This document shows, in pieces, positions 25,766 through 34,297 of a stretch of DNA of 64,000 bases (position 1 is the stretch's first letter; each line of letters begins with the position of its first letter). The position numbers were made by a program, and so were the translations under genes. Under the pieces are notes generated by a model. The model was not told the DNA's origin. It did no database searches and worked only from the letters and a program-made list of their open reading frames with translations. This DNA comes from Mucilaginibacter terrigena (GTDB lineage: Bacteria; Bacteroidota; Bacteroidia; Sphingobacteriales; Sphingobacteriaceae), in NCBI RefSeq assembly GCF_004168255.1, contig NZ_SEWG01000009.1:1-64000 (forward strand), given 5' to 3'.

Positions 25766-26935
25766 TTAGATGGTATATTTTGTCCATTTCTCGTTACTCT
25801 CGTTTGAGGCAACCACATTATTTATAAAAGCCATACCCCTTATCCCGTCTTCGATGGAAGGGAAATCGAGCCATTCTTTTTTCGGTTCTTCACCGGCAAT
25901 TTTTGCGCTGAGTGTTAAGGCGAAATTACGGTACAGGTTGCCAAATGCTTCCAGGTAGCCTTCGGGGTGGCCGCCCGGTGTGCGACAGTTGTGGGTAGCA
26001 TAGCTGGATAACCTGTCGGTGTATCCGCTGCCTGCCCTTAATATCTCGGCGGGTTTGTCCAGCCATTTAACGGTAAGTGTATTTGGCTCCATTTGTGCCC
26101 ATTCCAGGCTGCCGTTTTCGCCATATACACGTATTTTAAGCGCGTTCTCTTCGCCTGCTGCAACCTGCGATGCTATTAATGTACCGGTTGCTCCTTCTTC
26201 AAAACGAAGCAATACCGCACCGTCATCATCAAGCATGCGGCCATCAACAACAATGTTTAATGACGCGTTAAGTTCGGTTATTTTTAAGCCCGAGATATAT
26301 TCGGCAAGGTGGGCGGCATGGGTGCCAATATCGCCCATGCAACCGCTCTTACCCGATTTTGACGGGTCGGTGCGCCAGGATGCCTGTGCATTGCCTTCAC
26401 GCTCCGACAGGCGGCTTAACCAACCTTGTATATATTCAACGTAGATCTTTCTTACTTTACCAAGCTTTCCGCTTTTAATAAGCTGCTTAGCCTCTTTTAC
26501 CATCGGGTAACCTGCGTAAGTGTGTGTAAGCAGCAGCATCAGCCCCGTTTCTTTTACTTTTTGTTTCAGCTTTTGGGCCTCTTCCAGTGTAAAAGTGATG
26601 GGTTTTTCAATCACCACGTTAAAGCCATTCTCTAAAGCCTGCATTGCCGGGGCAAAGTGGGCAAAGTTTGGCGTAACAATGGTTACAAAATCCATGCGTT
26701 CGTTAGCCGGTTTTTGCACCTCGGCTTTGAACATTTCATCATAAGTGTTGTAAATCCTGTCCTGATCAAGGAATAGCATACGCCCGCTTTCCTGTGCAAT
26801 ATCCGCATGCATGCTCAGGGCACCGCATACCAGTTCAATCTGGCCGTCCATGTTAGCCGCGATACGGTGGATAGCCCCAATAAAGGCATCCTTACCTCCG
26901 CCAATCATGCCCATGCGCAATTTTCTGTTACTCAT
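25766..26935 (-). CDS. Cytoplasmic Gfo/Idh/MocA oxidoreductase
   Basis: NAD(P)-dependent sugar oxidoreductase. Nucleotide loop GMIGGGKDAFIG at the N terminus and catalytic-Lys motif VIEKPITFTLEEA. The frame reaches back to 27037, but the added residues come from a repeat-containing leader; the ATG at 26935 starts right before the Rossmann strand and gives 389 residues. First gene of the 20315-26935 unit. A likely job is reduction of an imported 3-keto-sugar or the reverse oxidation. Confidence 0.87.
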   Translation of the reverse strand: MSNRKLRMGMIGGGKDAFIGAIHRIAANMDGQIELVCGALSMHADIAQESGRMLFLDQDRIYNTYDEMFKAEVQKPANERMDFVTIVTPNFAHFAPAMQALENGFNVVIEKPITFTLEEAQKLKQKVKETGLMLLLTHTYAGYPMVKEAKQLIKSGKLGKVRKIYVEYIQGWLSRLSEREGNAQASWRTDPSKSGKSGCMGDIGTHAAHLAEYISGLKITELNASLNIVVDGRMLDDDGAVLLRFEEGATGTLIASQVAAGEENALKIRVYGENGSLEWAQMEPNTLTVKWLDKPAEILRAGSGYTDRLSSYATHNCRTPGGHPEGYLEAFGNLYRNFALTLSAKIAGEEPKKEWLDFPSIEDGIRGMAFINNVVASNESNEKWTKYTI

Positions 26936-26956
26936 ATTATGTAAGCCCCCTCTAAA

Positions 26957-26975
26957 TCTCCCCCGTCGGGGGAGA
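26957..26975. repeat. Short palindromic repeat in the leader of the Gfo/Idh gene
   Basis: Arms tctccccc / gggggaga with a 3-base loop, within a stretch of the ccctctaaatctcccc type common in Bacteroidota intergenic DNA. It lies about 22 bp upstream of the start codon. Confidence 0.5.
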
Positions 26976-27007
26976 CTTCTTAAATTATAGATATTTGTAA
27001 ATATATT

Positions 27008-27040
27008 AAAATGAGTTTCCCTTACCAGGAAACTCATTTT
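27008..27040 (-). terminator. Perfect 13-bp hairpin downstream of the small-subunit gene
   Basis: Arms aaaatgagtttcc / ggaaactcatttt are perfectly complementary around 7 bases. On the minus strand it follows the hairpin at 27053, ending the 27088-30837 unit. Confidence 0.6.
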
Positions 27041-27052
27041 AATAAAATTAAA

Positions 27053-27075
27053 GCCCTTCCGCTTACCAGCGGAGG
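27053..27075 (-). terminator. First of two tandem hairpins after the small-subunit gene
   Basis: Arms ccctccgc / gcggaaggg, imperfect by one base, 12 bp beyond the stop codon; on the minus strand cttt and an AT-rich run follow. Confidence 0.55.
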
Positions 27076-27087
27076 GTTGGATTTTGC

Positions 27088-27660
27088 TTAAGAAAGCGCC
27101 CAGGCCCTGTCGCCCTTTTTATAAGGGTAGTTACCATCGTATTTGCCCGGTACCGGTAAATAACGTAACGCCTTGGTAGCGCCAACTTCTGATGTGAAGA
27201 AACCCAGCAGAGTTAATTGCTTGATCATTGAGAAATAATGATTAGGATCTTCGGGCTTTTTAGATTTTGAATATTCTTTCGCTTCTTTATCCAAATCTGT
27301 AAGCAATTCAGTCCTTTGTTTGGCATCGGCCTCTAAAAAGGGTTTTTTGAATTTTTTGTTGCTTGCCTCATCCAGTTGAGATAATCCCTTTTTGAAGATC
27401 TTCTGATCATCTTCGGTATAACAATCTCTAACCATTATTGCCATAAAGCCGCCAACGTTTGCTGCTTTTGCACCAGGGGTTGCTGTTTCGGGCAGTATAG
27501 TTTCGCCTACCTCGTTTAAAAAGGCTGTGGTATCTTTAGCAAACAGGTCATCGGTATTTACCTTACTGCCTGATTTACAGCCCGACATGAAAAGCTCGGC
27601 ACCTATTACCGTACTTCCCAGTATCAAACCTACTCTGCTTATCGCGTCTCTTCTATTCAT
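27088..27660 (-). CDS. Gluconate 2-dehydrogenase subunit 3-like small subunit
   Basis: Small partner (Gluconate_2-dh3, PF13618) of GMC-type membrane sugar dehydrogenases. It begins MNRRDAISRVGLILG, a twin-Arg-type signal, then MSGCKSG, which could be a lipobox. In known complexes this subunit carries the signal-less flavoprotein out by the TAT system. Conserved core: FLNEVGETILPETATPGAKAANVG and MVRDCY. 190 residues. The GMC gene at 29158 lies two genes upstream in the same unit and is its likely partner. Confidence 0.87.
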   Translation of the reverse strand: MNRRDAISRVGLILGSTVIGAELFMSGCKSGSKVNTDDLFAKDTTAFLNEVGETILPETATPGAKAANVGGFMAIMVRDCYTEDDQKIFKKGLSQLDEASNKKFKKPFLEADAKQRTELLTDLDKEAKEYSKSKKPEDPNHYFSMIKQLTLLGFFTSEVGATKALRYLPVPGKYDGNYPYKKGDRAWALS

Positions 27661-27695
27661 TTTATTGTTGAATTAGTGATTTACTGATTTAGTGA

Positions 27696-29135
27696 TTACG
27701 CCTTTAGTTCAAAACCTGCCGGGTATTGGCGTTTAACGTACTGGTTAACCGCATCAAAGTTGGTAACCTTCATGGCCTGGTTATCCCATGTATATTTAAA
27801 TGCGCCGCCTTTTAGGTCATGGCCGCGTACAGCAAGGTTTGCCATTAGCAATGCCTCGGTAAGCGGGCCGGCAACTTCAAACGGCGAGCTTACTTCCATT
27901 TTACCATATCCTGCTAAACATGCTTCAACCCATTGCGCGTAGTGGCCATTAGCCCCACCCGCAACACGTTTATATTTTTGCGGTGCGTTAGCATCTTTGG
28001 TACGCTCTTTTGGTAACAAGGTAGCAGCATCAGAATAGGTGCTGGCGTACATTTTACCTTTCGAACCGATGAATAAGGTACCGTTACCTTCTTCGCCACC
28101 CCATTTTTCATTAGGGCCAAGTTCATCCGGTCTTTCGGGCTGTATACCGCCATCCATCCAGTGAAGGGTTACATCACCTTTTGTTTTGTTGGTTTTAGGG
28201 AACGTTAAGGTAATGTGGCTTGACGGAGGGCAGCTTTCAGGGAAGTTACCTTTCCTGAACGAATCAACATATACGCTGCCTACGCTGGCCTGTACATCTT
28301 TAACATACTGAAGGCCTAACACACGGAAAGGAGCTTCAACAAGGTGGCAGCCCATATCGCCTAATGCACCGGTGCCGTAATCCCACCAGCCGCGCCAGTT
28401 AAACGGAACAAGTTTTTCAACGTAATCCTTTTTAGGGGCCGTGCCCAACCATAAGTCCCAGTCAAGTTCTTTAGGGATATTGGTGCTCGGATCAGGCCAT
28501 TTAATGCCCTGCGGCCATACCGGGCGGTTAGTCCAGCAGTAAATAGTATCTACATCGCCTATAAGGCCTGCATCATACCATTCGGCCATTAAACGGGTAC
28601 CATCATTTGATGCACCCTGGTTACCCATTTGTGTAACTACTTTATATTTTTTGGCAGCATCTGTTAACAAACGTGCTTCCCAAATATCATGTGTAAGTGG
28701 TTTTTGCACGTAAACGTGTTTACCCATTTGCATGGCATGGTAGGCAATTATAGCGTGGTTATGATCGGGCGTTGAAACGGATACGGCATCAAAGTTCTTA
28801 TGTTCCTTATCATACATTTCGCGCCAATCCTTATAATACTTGGCTTTAGGGAACGAAGCCCTTGATTTTGCTGCCTGGCGGTCGTCAACATCGCACAGGA
28901 AAGCAATGTTAGCTTTACCGCTTTTGGCAAAGTTTGCAATATCGCTTTCGCCTTTACCGCCCGCGCCTACACCGGCAACATTAAGCATATCGCTTGGTGC
29001 TGTATAGCCGGTACCACCTAATACAAAGCGTGGTACTATCATAAAGCCTGCAGCCGCCAATGCGCCTGACTTAATAAAATCCCGTCTGGACGGGTTTGAA
29101 CTTTCGTTCGTTGTGGTTTCTTTGTCTTCAGTCAT
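27696..29135 (-). CDS. TAT-exported Gfo/Idh/MocA oxidoreductase
   Basis: Gfo/Idh family enzyme with an N-terminal twin-arginine signal (NPSRRDFIKSGALAAAG, about residues 15-40), so it would be folded with its cofactor and sent to the periplasm. Rossmann loop AGVGAGGKGESD; Lys motif VYVQKPLTHDIWEA. Acidic and aromatic substrate-site segments WDLWLGTAP and FNWRGWWDYGTGALGDMGCH are typical of this exported subgroup. The frame starts at 29204 inside the previous gene, but the ATG at 29135 is preferred and gives 479 residues. An NAD-using glycosidase of the GH109 type is an alternative role. Confidence 0.87.
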   Translation of the reverse strand: MTEDKETTTNESSNPSRRDFIKSGALAAAGFMIVPRFVLGGTGYTAPSDMLNVAGVGAGGKGESDIANFAKSGKANIAFLCDVDDRQAAKSRASFPKAKYYKDWREMYDKEHKNFDAVSVSTPDHNHAIIAYHAMQMGKHVYVQKPLTHDIWEARLLTDAAKKYKVVTQMGNQGASNDGTRLMAEWYDAGLIGDVDTIYCWTNRPVWPQGIKWPDPSTNIPKELDWDLWLGTAPKKDYVEKLVPFNWRGWWDYGTGALGDMGCHLVEAPFRVLGLQYVKDVQASVGSVYVDSFRKGNFPESCPPSSHITLTFPKTNKTKGDVTLHWMDGGIQPERPDELGPNEKWGGEEGNGTLFIGSKGKMYASTYSDAATLLPKERTKDANAPQKYKRVAGGANGHYAQWVEACLAGYGKMEVSSPFEVAGPLTEALLMANLAVRGHDLKGGAFKYTWDNQAMKVTNFDAVNQYVKRQYPAGFELKA

Positions 29136-29157
29136 TGTTAGTCGAATTTCAATACTG

Positions 29158-30837
29158 TTAAATATTACCTTTTTTAAGTTCCTCAACAGCGAAATTCGCT
29201 GCACGCGCAGTAAGCGCCATATAAGTTAACGATGGGTTTTGGCAAGCTGCCGATGCCATAGCGGCACCATCTGTAACAAATACGTTTTTGGCATCCCAAA
29301 CCTGGTTATTACCATTTAATACCGATGATTTTGGATCGCGGCCCATACGTGCTGTACCCATTTCGTGGATACCGCGGCCTAATACGGGTTCTGATGTGTA
29401 AGTTTGTACATCTTTAACACCTGCGTTCTCCAGCATTTCTTTAGCGTCGTTCATCATATCGATACGCATTTTACGCTCGTTATCCTTACACTCAGCATCA
29501 ATAGCCAATACCGGCAGCCCCCATTTATCTTTTTTGGTTTTATCAAGGGTGATCTTATTTTCGTGATACGGCAGGGTTTCGCCGAAACCGCCCATACCAA
29601 AGCTCCATGATCCCGGCTCTGTTAAAGCATCCTTAAAACCGCCGCCGATGTTCATTTCGGCAATGTCGCGGCTCCAGCCACTGCGGCTGCCACCACCCTG
29701 GTATCCAAACCCGCGGATGTAATCGCGCTTTTCGCCGTTTAAGTTACGGTAACGTGGTATATAAATACCGTTAGCCCTGCGGCCAAAAGTATATTTATCT
29801 TCAAAACCTTCAATACGGCCGCCTGCACCAACACCAAGGTGGTGGTCCATCAGGTTGTGGCCAAGCTGGTTGCTGCTGCTGCCTAAACCGCCTTCCCATA
29901 CATCTGTAGCCGAGTTCATTAACACCCAGGCGCTGTTTAAGGCCGATGCATTAACAAAAACTATTTTAGCGTAAAATTCATATGTTTTGTTGGTTTCGGC
30001 ATCCAGTACTTCAACACCTTTAGCCTTTTTAGTGTCTTTATCGTAAAGTATCCTGGTTACTATCGACCATGGGCGAACTGTTAAATTACCGGTTGCCATT
30101 GCCGCAGGTAAAGTAGCCGACTGTGTACTGAAGTAAGCGCCAAACGGACAGCCTAACCAGCATTTGTTACGGTACTGGCAGGCAGTACGGTTGTTATGCG
30201 CCACTGTGATATTGGCAGTACGGCCAATTACAAAGTGCCTTGTATCTTTGTAAAACTCCTTATAACGTTTTTGAACGTCTTTTTCTACAACGTTCATATC
30301 CATTGGCGGCATAAAATCGCCATCCGGAAGGATCGGAACACCATCTTTATTACCAGAGATACCGGCAAACCTTTCGGCGTAACCATACCATTTTTCCAGG
30401 TCTTTATAACGGATAGGCCAGTCGGTACCAATGCCGTCTTTTAAGTTAGCCTCAAAATCGGTATCGTGCCAGCGGTACGATTGCCTGCCCCACATTAACG
30501 AGCGGCCACCTACATGGTAACCCCTAAACCAATCGAAACGTTTGATCTCGGTATACGGACTTTCTTTTTCGTTGGTCCAATAATCCAAATTAGTTTCATT
30601 TAACGGATAATCACGTTTTAAAACCGGGTAATCTTCGATCATTTGTTGCGTTCGGCCGCCCCGGTGTTCAAATTCCCACGGGCCTTTGTTGGCATTAACA
30701 TAATCTTTAATGTGCTCGATATTTTTACCGCGCTCTAACATGATGGTTTTTAAGCCCTTTTCGCTCAGTTCTTTAGCAGCCCAGCCGCCGGAGATACCTG
30801 AACCAATGACTATCGCGTCATAAGTGTTTGTAGACAT
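29158..30837 (-). CDS. GMC-family FAD sugar dehydrogenase, paralogue 2
   Basis: Flavoprotein subunit of a periplasmic sugar dehydrogenase. FAD loop GSGISGGWAAKEL; Cys220, Cys226 and Cys230 in C-x5-C-x3-CP (3Fe-4S type); HEMGTARMG; catalytic NPS motif intact with Asn534. It lacks a signal peptide, so export should depend on the TAT small subunit encoded at 27088. 559 residues. It is the most divergent of the three GMC proteins here, with EFEHRGGRTQQM and GGSRSGWSRD segments absent from the other two, so it probably accepts another glycoside. Confidence 0.9.
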   Translation of the reverse strand: MSTNTYDAIVIGSGISGGWAAKELSEKGLKTIMLERGKNIEHIKDYVNANKGPWEFEHRGGRTQQMIEDYPVLKRDYPLNETNLDYWTNEKESPYTEIKRFDWFRGYHVGGRSLMWGRQSYRWHDTDFEANLKDGIGTDWPIRYKDLEKWYGYAERFAGISGNKDGVPILPDGDFMPPMDMNVVEKDVQKRYKEFYKDTRHFVIGRTANITVAHNNRTACQYRNKCWLGCPFGAYFSTQSATLPAAMATGNLTVRPWSIVTRILYDKDTKKAKGVEVLDAETNKTYEFYAKIVFVNASALNSAWVLMNSATDVWEGGLGSSSNQLGHNLMDHHLGVGAGGRIEGFEDKYTFGRRANGIYIPRYRNLNGEKRDYIRGFGYQGGGSRSGWSRDIAEMNIGGGFKDALTEPGSWSFGMGGFGETLPYHENKITLDKTKKDKWGLPVLAIDAECKDNERKMRIDMMNDAKEMLENAGVKDVQTYTSEPVLGRGIHEMGTARMGRDPKSSVLNGNNQVWDAKNVFVTDGAAMASAACQNPSLTYMALTARAANFAVEELKKGNI

Positions 30838-30908
30838 AAAAGTATAGCGTTAAATAAATTATTTAGTAATTGGTTGTTCCGTTAAATGTATGAATAAAAA
30901 TTATTTTA

Positions 30909-30938
30909 CAAATATTTCATTGTGTTTTTTTTACACAA
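30909..30938 (-). promoter_or_regulatory. Candidate promoter for the 27088-30837 unit
   Basis: On the minus strand a TTG (30936-30938) is followed after 19 bases by aatatttg (30909-30916), one mismatch from TAnnTTTG. The start codon is about 72 bp downstream. Confidence 0.4.
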
Positions 30939-30948
30939 TGTATCAGTT

Positions 30949-30993
30949 GGCAGTTTTTAGTTTACCGTTTGCAGTAAATATCTGCAAACTGCC
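30949..30993 (-). terminator. Hairpin after the 31014-32729 gene
   Basis: Two mutually exclusive stems: ggcagttt/aaactgcc (outer) and gtttgcag/ctgcaaac (inner). No T-run, so termination would be partial at best. Confidence 0.35.
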
Positions 30994-31013
30994 ATCAGCC
31001 TGCTGCAAACTCC

Positions 31014-32729
31014 CTACACATTCCCCTTTTTCATTTCGCCTACGGCGTGGTCAACCGCGCGGGCGGTAAAGGCCATATATGTAAGCGATGGATTCTGGCA
31101 GCTGGTTGATGTCATGCTTGCTCCGTCGGTAACGTAAACATTTTTACAGGCGTGCAGGCGGTGCCATTTATCAAGCATCGATGTTTTAGGGTCGTTACCC
31201 ATGCGCACACCACCCATTTCATGAATATCAAGCCCAGGTGCCCTATGGTCTGTTGATGCCTTGATATTTGTAAAACCGGCCGACGTGAACATTTCTGTCA
31301 TCTGCTCTACGTAATCCTTCTTCATTTTCTCGTCGTTATCGTCATAATCAACTGAGATCTTTAGCTGAGGGATACCCCACGGATCTTTCAGTGATTTATC
31401 CAGCGCAACGTAATTTGTTTCTTTAGGGATGGTTTCGCCCATCATATGCGAGCCTACATGCCAGCCGCTAAGGTCCTTTTTAACCAGGTTATTTTTCAGG
31501 TCCTGGCCAATACCATTATCGCTATGCTGCTCCCATCGGTAAGCGCTGAAACCAGCGGCGTAACCGCGTAAAAAGTTAGTTTCCTGTTTGTACACGTTCC
31601 GGAAACGCGGGATATAGCCGCCTCCGGCAGGGTTACGCCCATCGGTTGTCCATTCTTTTGCGCCATCGTACTCGGCGTTTATATGTGCCGAATAATTATG
31701 GAACGCTACATATTTACCCAGGGTGCCGCTATCGTTACCCAAACCGTTAGGAAAACGGCTTGAAGTTGAGTTAAGCAATATCAGGTTACTGTTTAATGCA
31801 GCCGCATTAACAAAAATTACATCGGCAAAATATTCAATAGCTTCTTTAGTGTTGGCATCGATAACCCTAACACCTGTAGCCTTGCCTTTTTTATCATCAT
31901 AGATGATAGACTCTACAACCGAGTGCGGCCTTAAGGTACAATGTCCTGAACGGAGCGCCCAGGGTATAGTAGATGAGTTGGCGCTGAAGTAGCCGCCAAA
32001 CGGGCAGCCGCGCTGGCAAAGCGTACGCTCCTGGCACTGGCCCCGTCCCTGGTCTAAATGGATCTGGTTGGGTTTTGATAAGTGTGCACAACGCGCGCTT
32101 ATTACATGCCTGTTCTTATATGTTTTTTTAACGTGGTTGCTAAAATAGGTTTCCACAGCATTTAGCGGAAATGCGGGTAAAAATTCACCATCGGGAAGTT
32201 CGGCAATTCCATCACGGTTGCCTGAGATACCTGCAAATTTTTCTACATAACTATACCACGGCGCGATATCAGCATAACGGATGGGCCAGTCTACCGCGAA
32301 ACCATCGCGGGCAGGGCCTTCAAAGTCAAAATTGCTCCAGCGCTGGGTTTGGCGTGCCCATAGCAAAGATTTACCCCCGGTTTGGTACCCGCGGATCCAG
32401 TCGAACGGTTTTTCCTGTACGTAAGGATGTTCGGCATCTTTTACAAAAAAGTGCGCCGCATCTTCGCCAAAGGCGTAGCAACGGTTTACAATAGGGTTTG
32501 CCTTTTGCACATCATCGGGCAATACGCCATGATGCGGAAATTCCCAGGGATATAAGTTTGTTGTTGGGTAATCTTTTAAATGCTTTACATCTCGGCCGCG
32601 TTCAAGCACAAGCGTTTTAAGCCCTTTGTCTGTAAACTCCTTTGCAGCCCAGCCCCCGCTCATGCCCGATCCTATAACTATGGCATCAAACGTACGGTCT
32701 TTAACACTATCAATATTTAAATTGGCCAT
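31014..32729 (-). CDS. GMC-family FAD sugar dehydrogenase, paralogue 3
   Basis: Close relative of the 7997-9724 protein. FAD loop GSGMSGGWAAKEF; YVQEKPFDWIRGYQTGGKSL; Cys232, Cys238 and Cys242 in C-x5-C-x3-CP; HEMGGVRMG; intact catalytic NPS motif with Asn546. 571 residues, no signal peptide. Its small subunit is encoded 2 bp upstream, a direct pairing that supports a TAT-exported two-subunit dehydrogenase giving electrons to the cytochrome c at 24222. C3 oxidation of glycosides is inferred from characterised relatives and the DUF1080 neighbours. Confidence 0.92.
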   Translation of the reverse strand: MANLNIDSVKDRTFDAIVIGSGMSGGWAAKEFTDKGLKTLVLERGRDVKHLKDYPTTNLYPWEFPHHGVLPDDVQKANPIVNRCYAFGEDAAHFFVKDAEHPYVQEKPFDWIRGYQTGGKSLLWARQTQRWSNFDFEGPARDGFAVDWPIRYADIAPWYSYVEKFAGISGNRDGIAELPDGEFLPAFPLNAVETYFSNHVKKTYKNRHVISARCAHLSKPNQIHLDQGRGQCQERTLCQRGCPFGGYFSANSSTIPWALRSGHCTLRPHSVVESIIYDDKKGKATGVRVIDANTKEAIEYFADVIFVNAAALNSNLILLNSTSSRFPNGLGNDSGTLGKYVAFHNYSAHINAEYDGAKEWTTDGRNPAGGGYIPRFRNVYKQETNFLRGYAAGFSAYRWEQHSDNGIGQDLKNNLVKKDLSGWHVGSHMMGETIPKETNYVALDKSLKDPWGIPQLKISVDYDDNDEKMKKDYVEQMTEMFTSAGFTNIKASTDHRAPGLDIHEMGGVRMGNDPKTSMLDKWHRLHACKNVYVTDGASMTSTSCQNPSLTYMAFTARAVDHAVGEMKKGNV

Positions 32730-32731
32730 AA

Positions 32732-33298
32732 TTATACTGCTGCAAGCTTTTTAACAGGAAAGTAAGCATTATATCTTCCCGGAACCAGTTCATATACTAT
32801 TTGCTTTGTCATAAAGTATTTGGATGTGGTGTACCCAAATACGGTTTGTTCTTTTACCATCCTGTAAAAAGCAATCAGCTTTGCATTATCCTTATATTTT
32901 TCGTCGTTGCTGTGCTGTTCAATACCGCTTACAAATGCAGTACGCTCTTTTACAGTGCTGTCATTAAATGATTTGCCCAGTTGCTTTTTAGCTTCGGCGG
33001 CAAAATCGCCCAGGCCGGTTATAAAATCCTGCTGATGCTCTTTATCATAGCAGTCATCGATCATTTTAAAAACAAAAAGGTTAATACCAAGTTCAGCTGC
33101 GCCGGGGGTGCCGGTTTTGGGCAAGATGGTTTCGGTAAGGTTGTTCACCAGTTTTTCCTGGTCAGCATCTATTTTAAGGTGCTTTAATTGTACAACTGGC
33201 TTACCCTTATCATTTAAGCACGACGGCAATATTGCCGCACTGCCTAAAATAAGGGCCATGTTCCTTATTGCAATGCGCCGGTTAATATTTGAATTCAA
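32732..33298 (-). CDS. Gluconate 2-dehydrogenase subunit 3-like small subunit, paralogue
   Basis: Second Gluconate_2-dh3 protein. N terminus NINRRIAIRNMALILGSAAILPSC: twin Arg, hydrophobic run and a possible lipobox Cys. Core LVNNLTETILPKTGTPGAAELGIN and MIDDCYDKEHQ as in the paralogue at 27088. 188 residues. Its stop is 2 bp from the GMC start, so the pair is co-expressed and probably forms one complex exported by the TAT route. Confidence 0.88.
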   Translation of the reverse strand: MNSNINRRIAIRNMALILGSAAILPSCLNDKGKPVVQLKHLKIDADQEKLVNNLTETILPKTGTPGAAELGINLFVFKMIDDCYDKEHQQDFITGLGDFAAEAKKQLGKSFNDSTVKERTAFVSGIEQHSNDEKYKDNAKLIAFYRMVKEQTVFGYTTSKYFMTKQIVYELVPGRYNAYFPVKKLAAV

Positions 33299-33359
33299 TT
33301 TCTTTTTGAAATTATTAAGTGTTATAAATACAATTACGGGGTAAGGTACTTTTTAACTG

Positions 33360-34274
33360 TTAATATCCCCACTTTTTCATGGTTTGTAAATCAATTTTTA
33401 CACACTCGAACGGGTCCATACCCTGGTACGATTCCTGTTCGATGATCAAATAAACGGTTCCACCGGTTTTTTTGGCTGCTTTTAAAACATCCTTTACAGG
33501 TAATACTCCCCTGCCTAATATGGTGCTTTCGTAACCGGTGCCTTCATTTTTATCGGCGCTTTTTACTTCATCTTTTACGTGCATAGATATAAACCTGCCA
33601 GGATATTTTTCAATCAACCCAATGGCATTATTCTCTCTGCCAAACATATTACCAATATCCAGTTGCTGCGAAACCTTATCAGGATCAGTGTTTTGCATAA
33701 TATAATCGAACAGGCGTATATCGCCTACCATGGTGGTAAACTCAAAGTCGTGGTTATGGTAACCAAACTTCATATTGTATTTCTGGCACAGCTCGCCGCT
33801 TTTGTTAAACTGATCCATGGTACGTTTCAGCAGGTCGGTATCGTGGCGTACTTTATCATCCATCCAGGGGCTTATTACAAATTTCTGGCCCATTGCGGCA
33901 GCGTCTTCTACCGTATATTTCCAAACATCAGTAAAATCATTTTTTGCTGCATCCCAGTGTTGTGGGGTCATTACAGTATGGCCGCTTGGCATTTGCAGGC
34001 CAAGGTCATCCAGTACTTTTTTAAACTCTTTCGCTGTCCAGCCGTAAAATTTACGGTTTACATAATTTGCATGCTCTACATGCTGGTAGCCCATATCTGC
34101 CAGCCTTTTTAACGAGCCTGACGGATCTTTCATCATAGCATCGCGTACCGAATAAAGCTGGAGACCAACTCTTTGGATACGGCCAGGTGCTGCAAATAGG
34201 TCATTAGGCATTAAGGCTGCTGCTGTAGCTGCAATGGCGGTGTTTTTTAAAAATGTCCTGCGGGATGATGTCAT
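33360..34274 (-). CDS. Exported sugar isomerase/epimerase-like TIM barrel, paralogue
   Basis: Same family as the 21102 gene. N terminus MTSSRRTFLKNTAIAATAAAL is a clear TAT-type signal. Barrel motifs RVGLQLYSVRDAMMKD, KFGYHNHDFEF, QQLDIGNMFGREN, SMHVKDEV and LIIEQESY. 304 residues. The two exported barrels share layout but differ in metal-site neighbours (MDIYWVVRAG versus LDIGNMFGRE), suggesting different substrates. It is the second gene from the 5' end of the whole block. Confidence 0.86.
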   Translation of the reverse strand: MTSSRRTFLKNTAIAATAAALMPNDLFAAPGRIQRVGLQLYSVRDAMMKDPSGSLKRLADMGYQHVEHANYVNRKFYGWTAKEFKKVLDDLGLQMPSGHTVMTPQHWDAAKNDFTDVWKYTVEDAAAMGQKFVISPWMDDKVRHDTDLLKRTMDQFNKSGELCQKYNMKFGYHNHDFEFTTMVGDIRLFDYIMQNTDPDKVSQQLDIGNMFGRENNAIGLIEKYPGRFISMHVKDEVKSADKNEGTGYESTILGRGVLPVKDVLKAAKKTGGTVYLIIEQESYQGMDPFECVKIDLQTMKKWGY

Positions 34275-34297
34275 TTTATTTTGAGATTTAGTTGATA

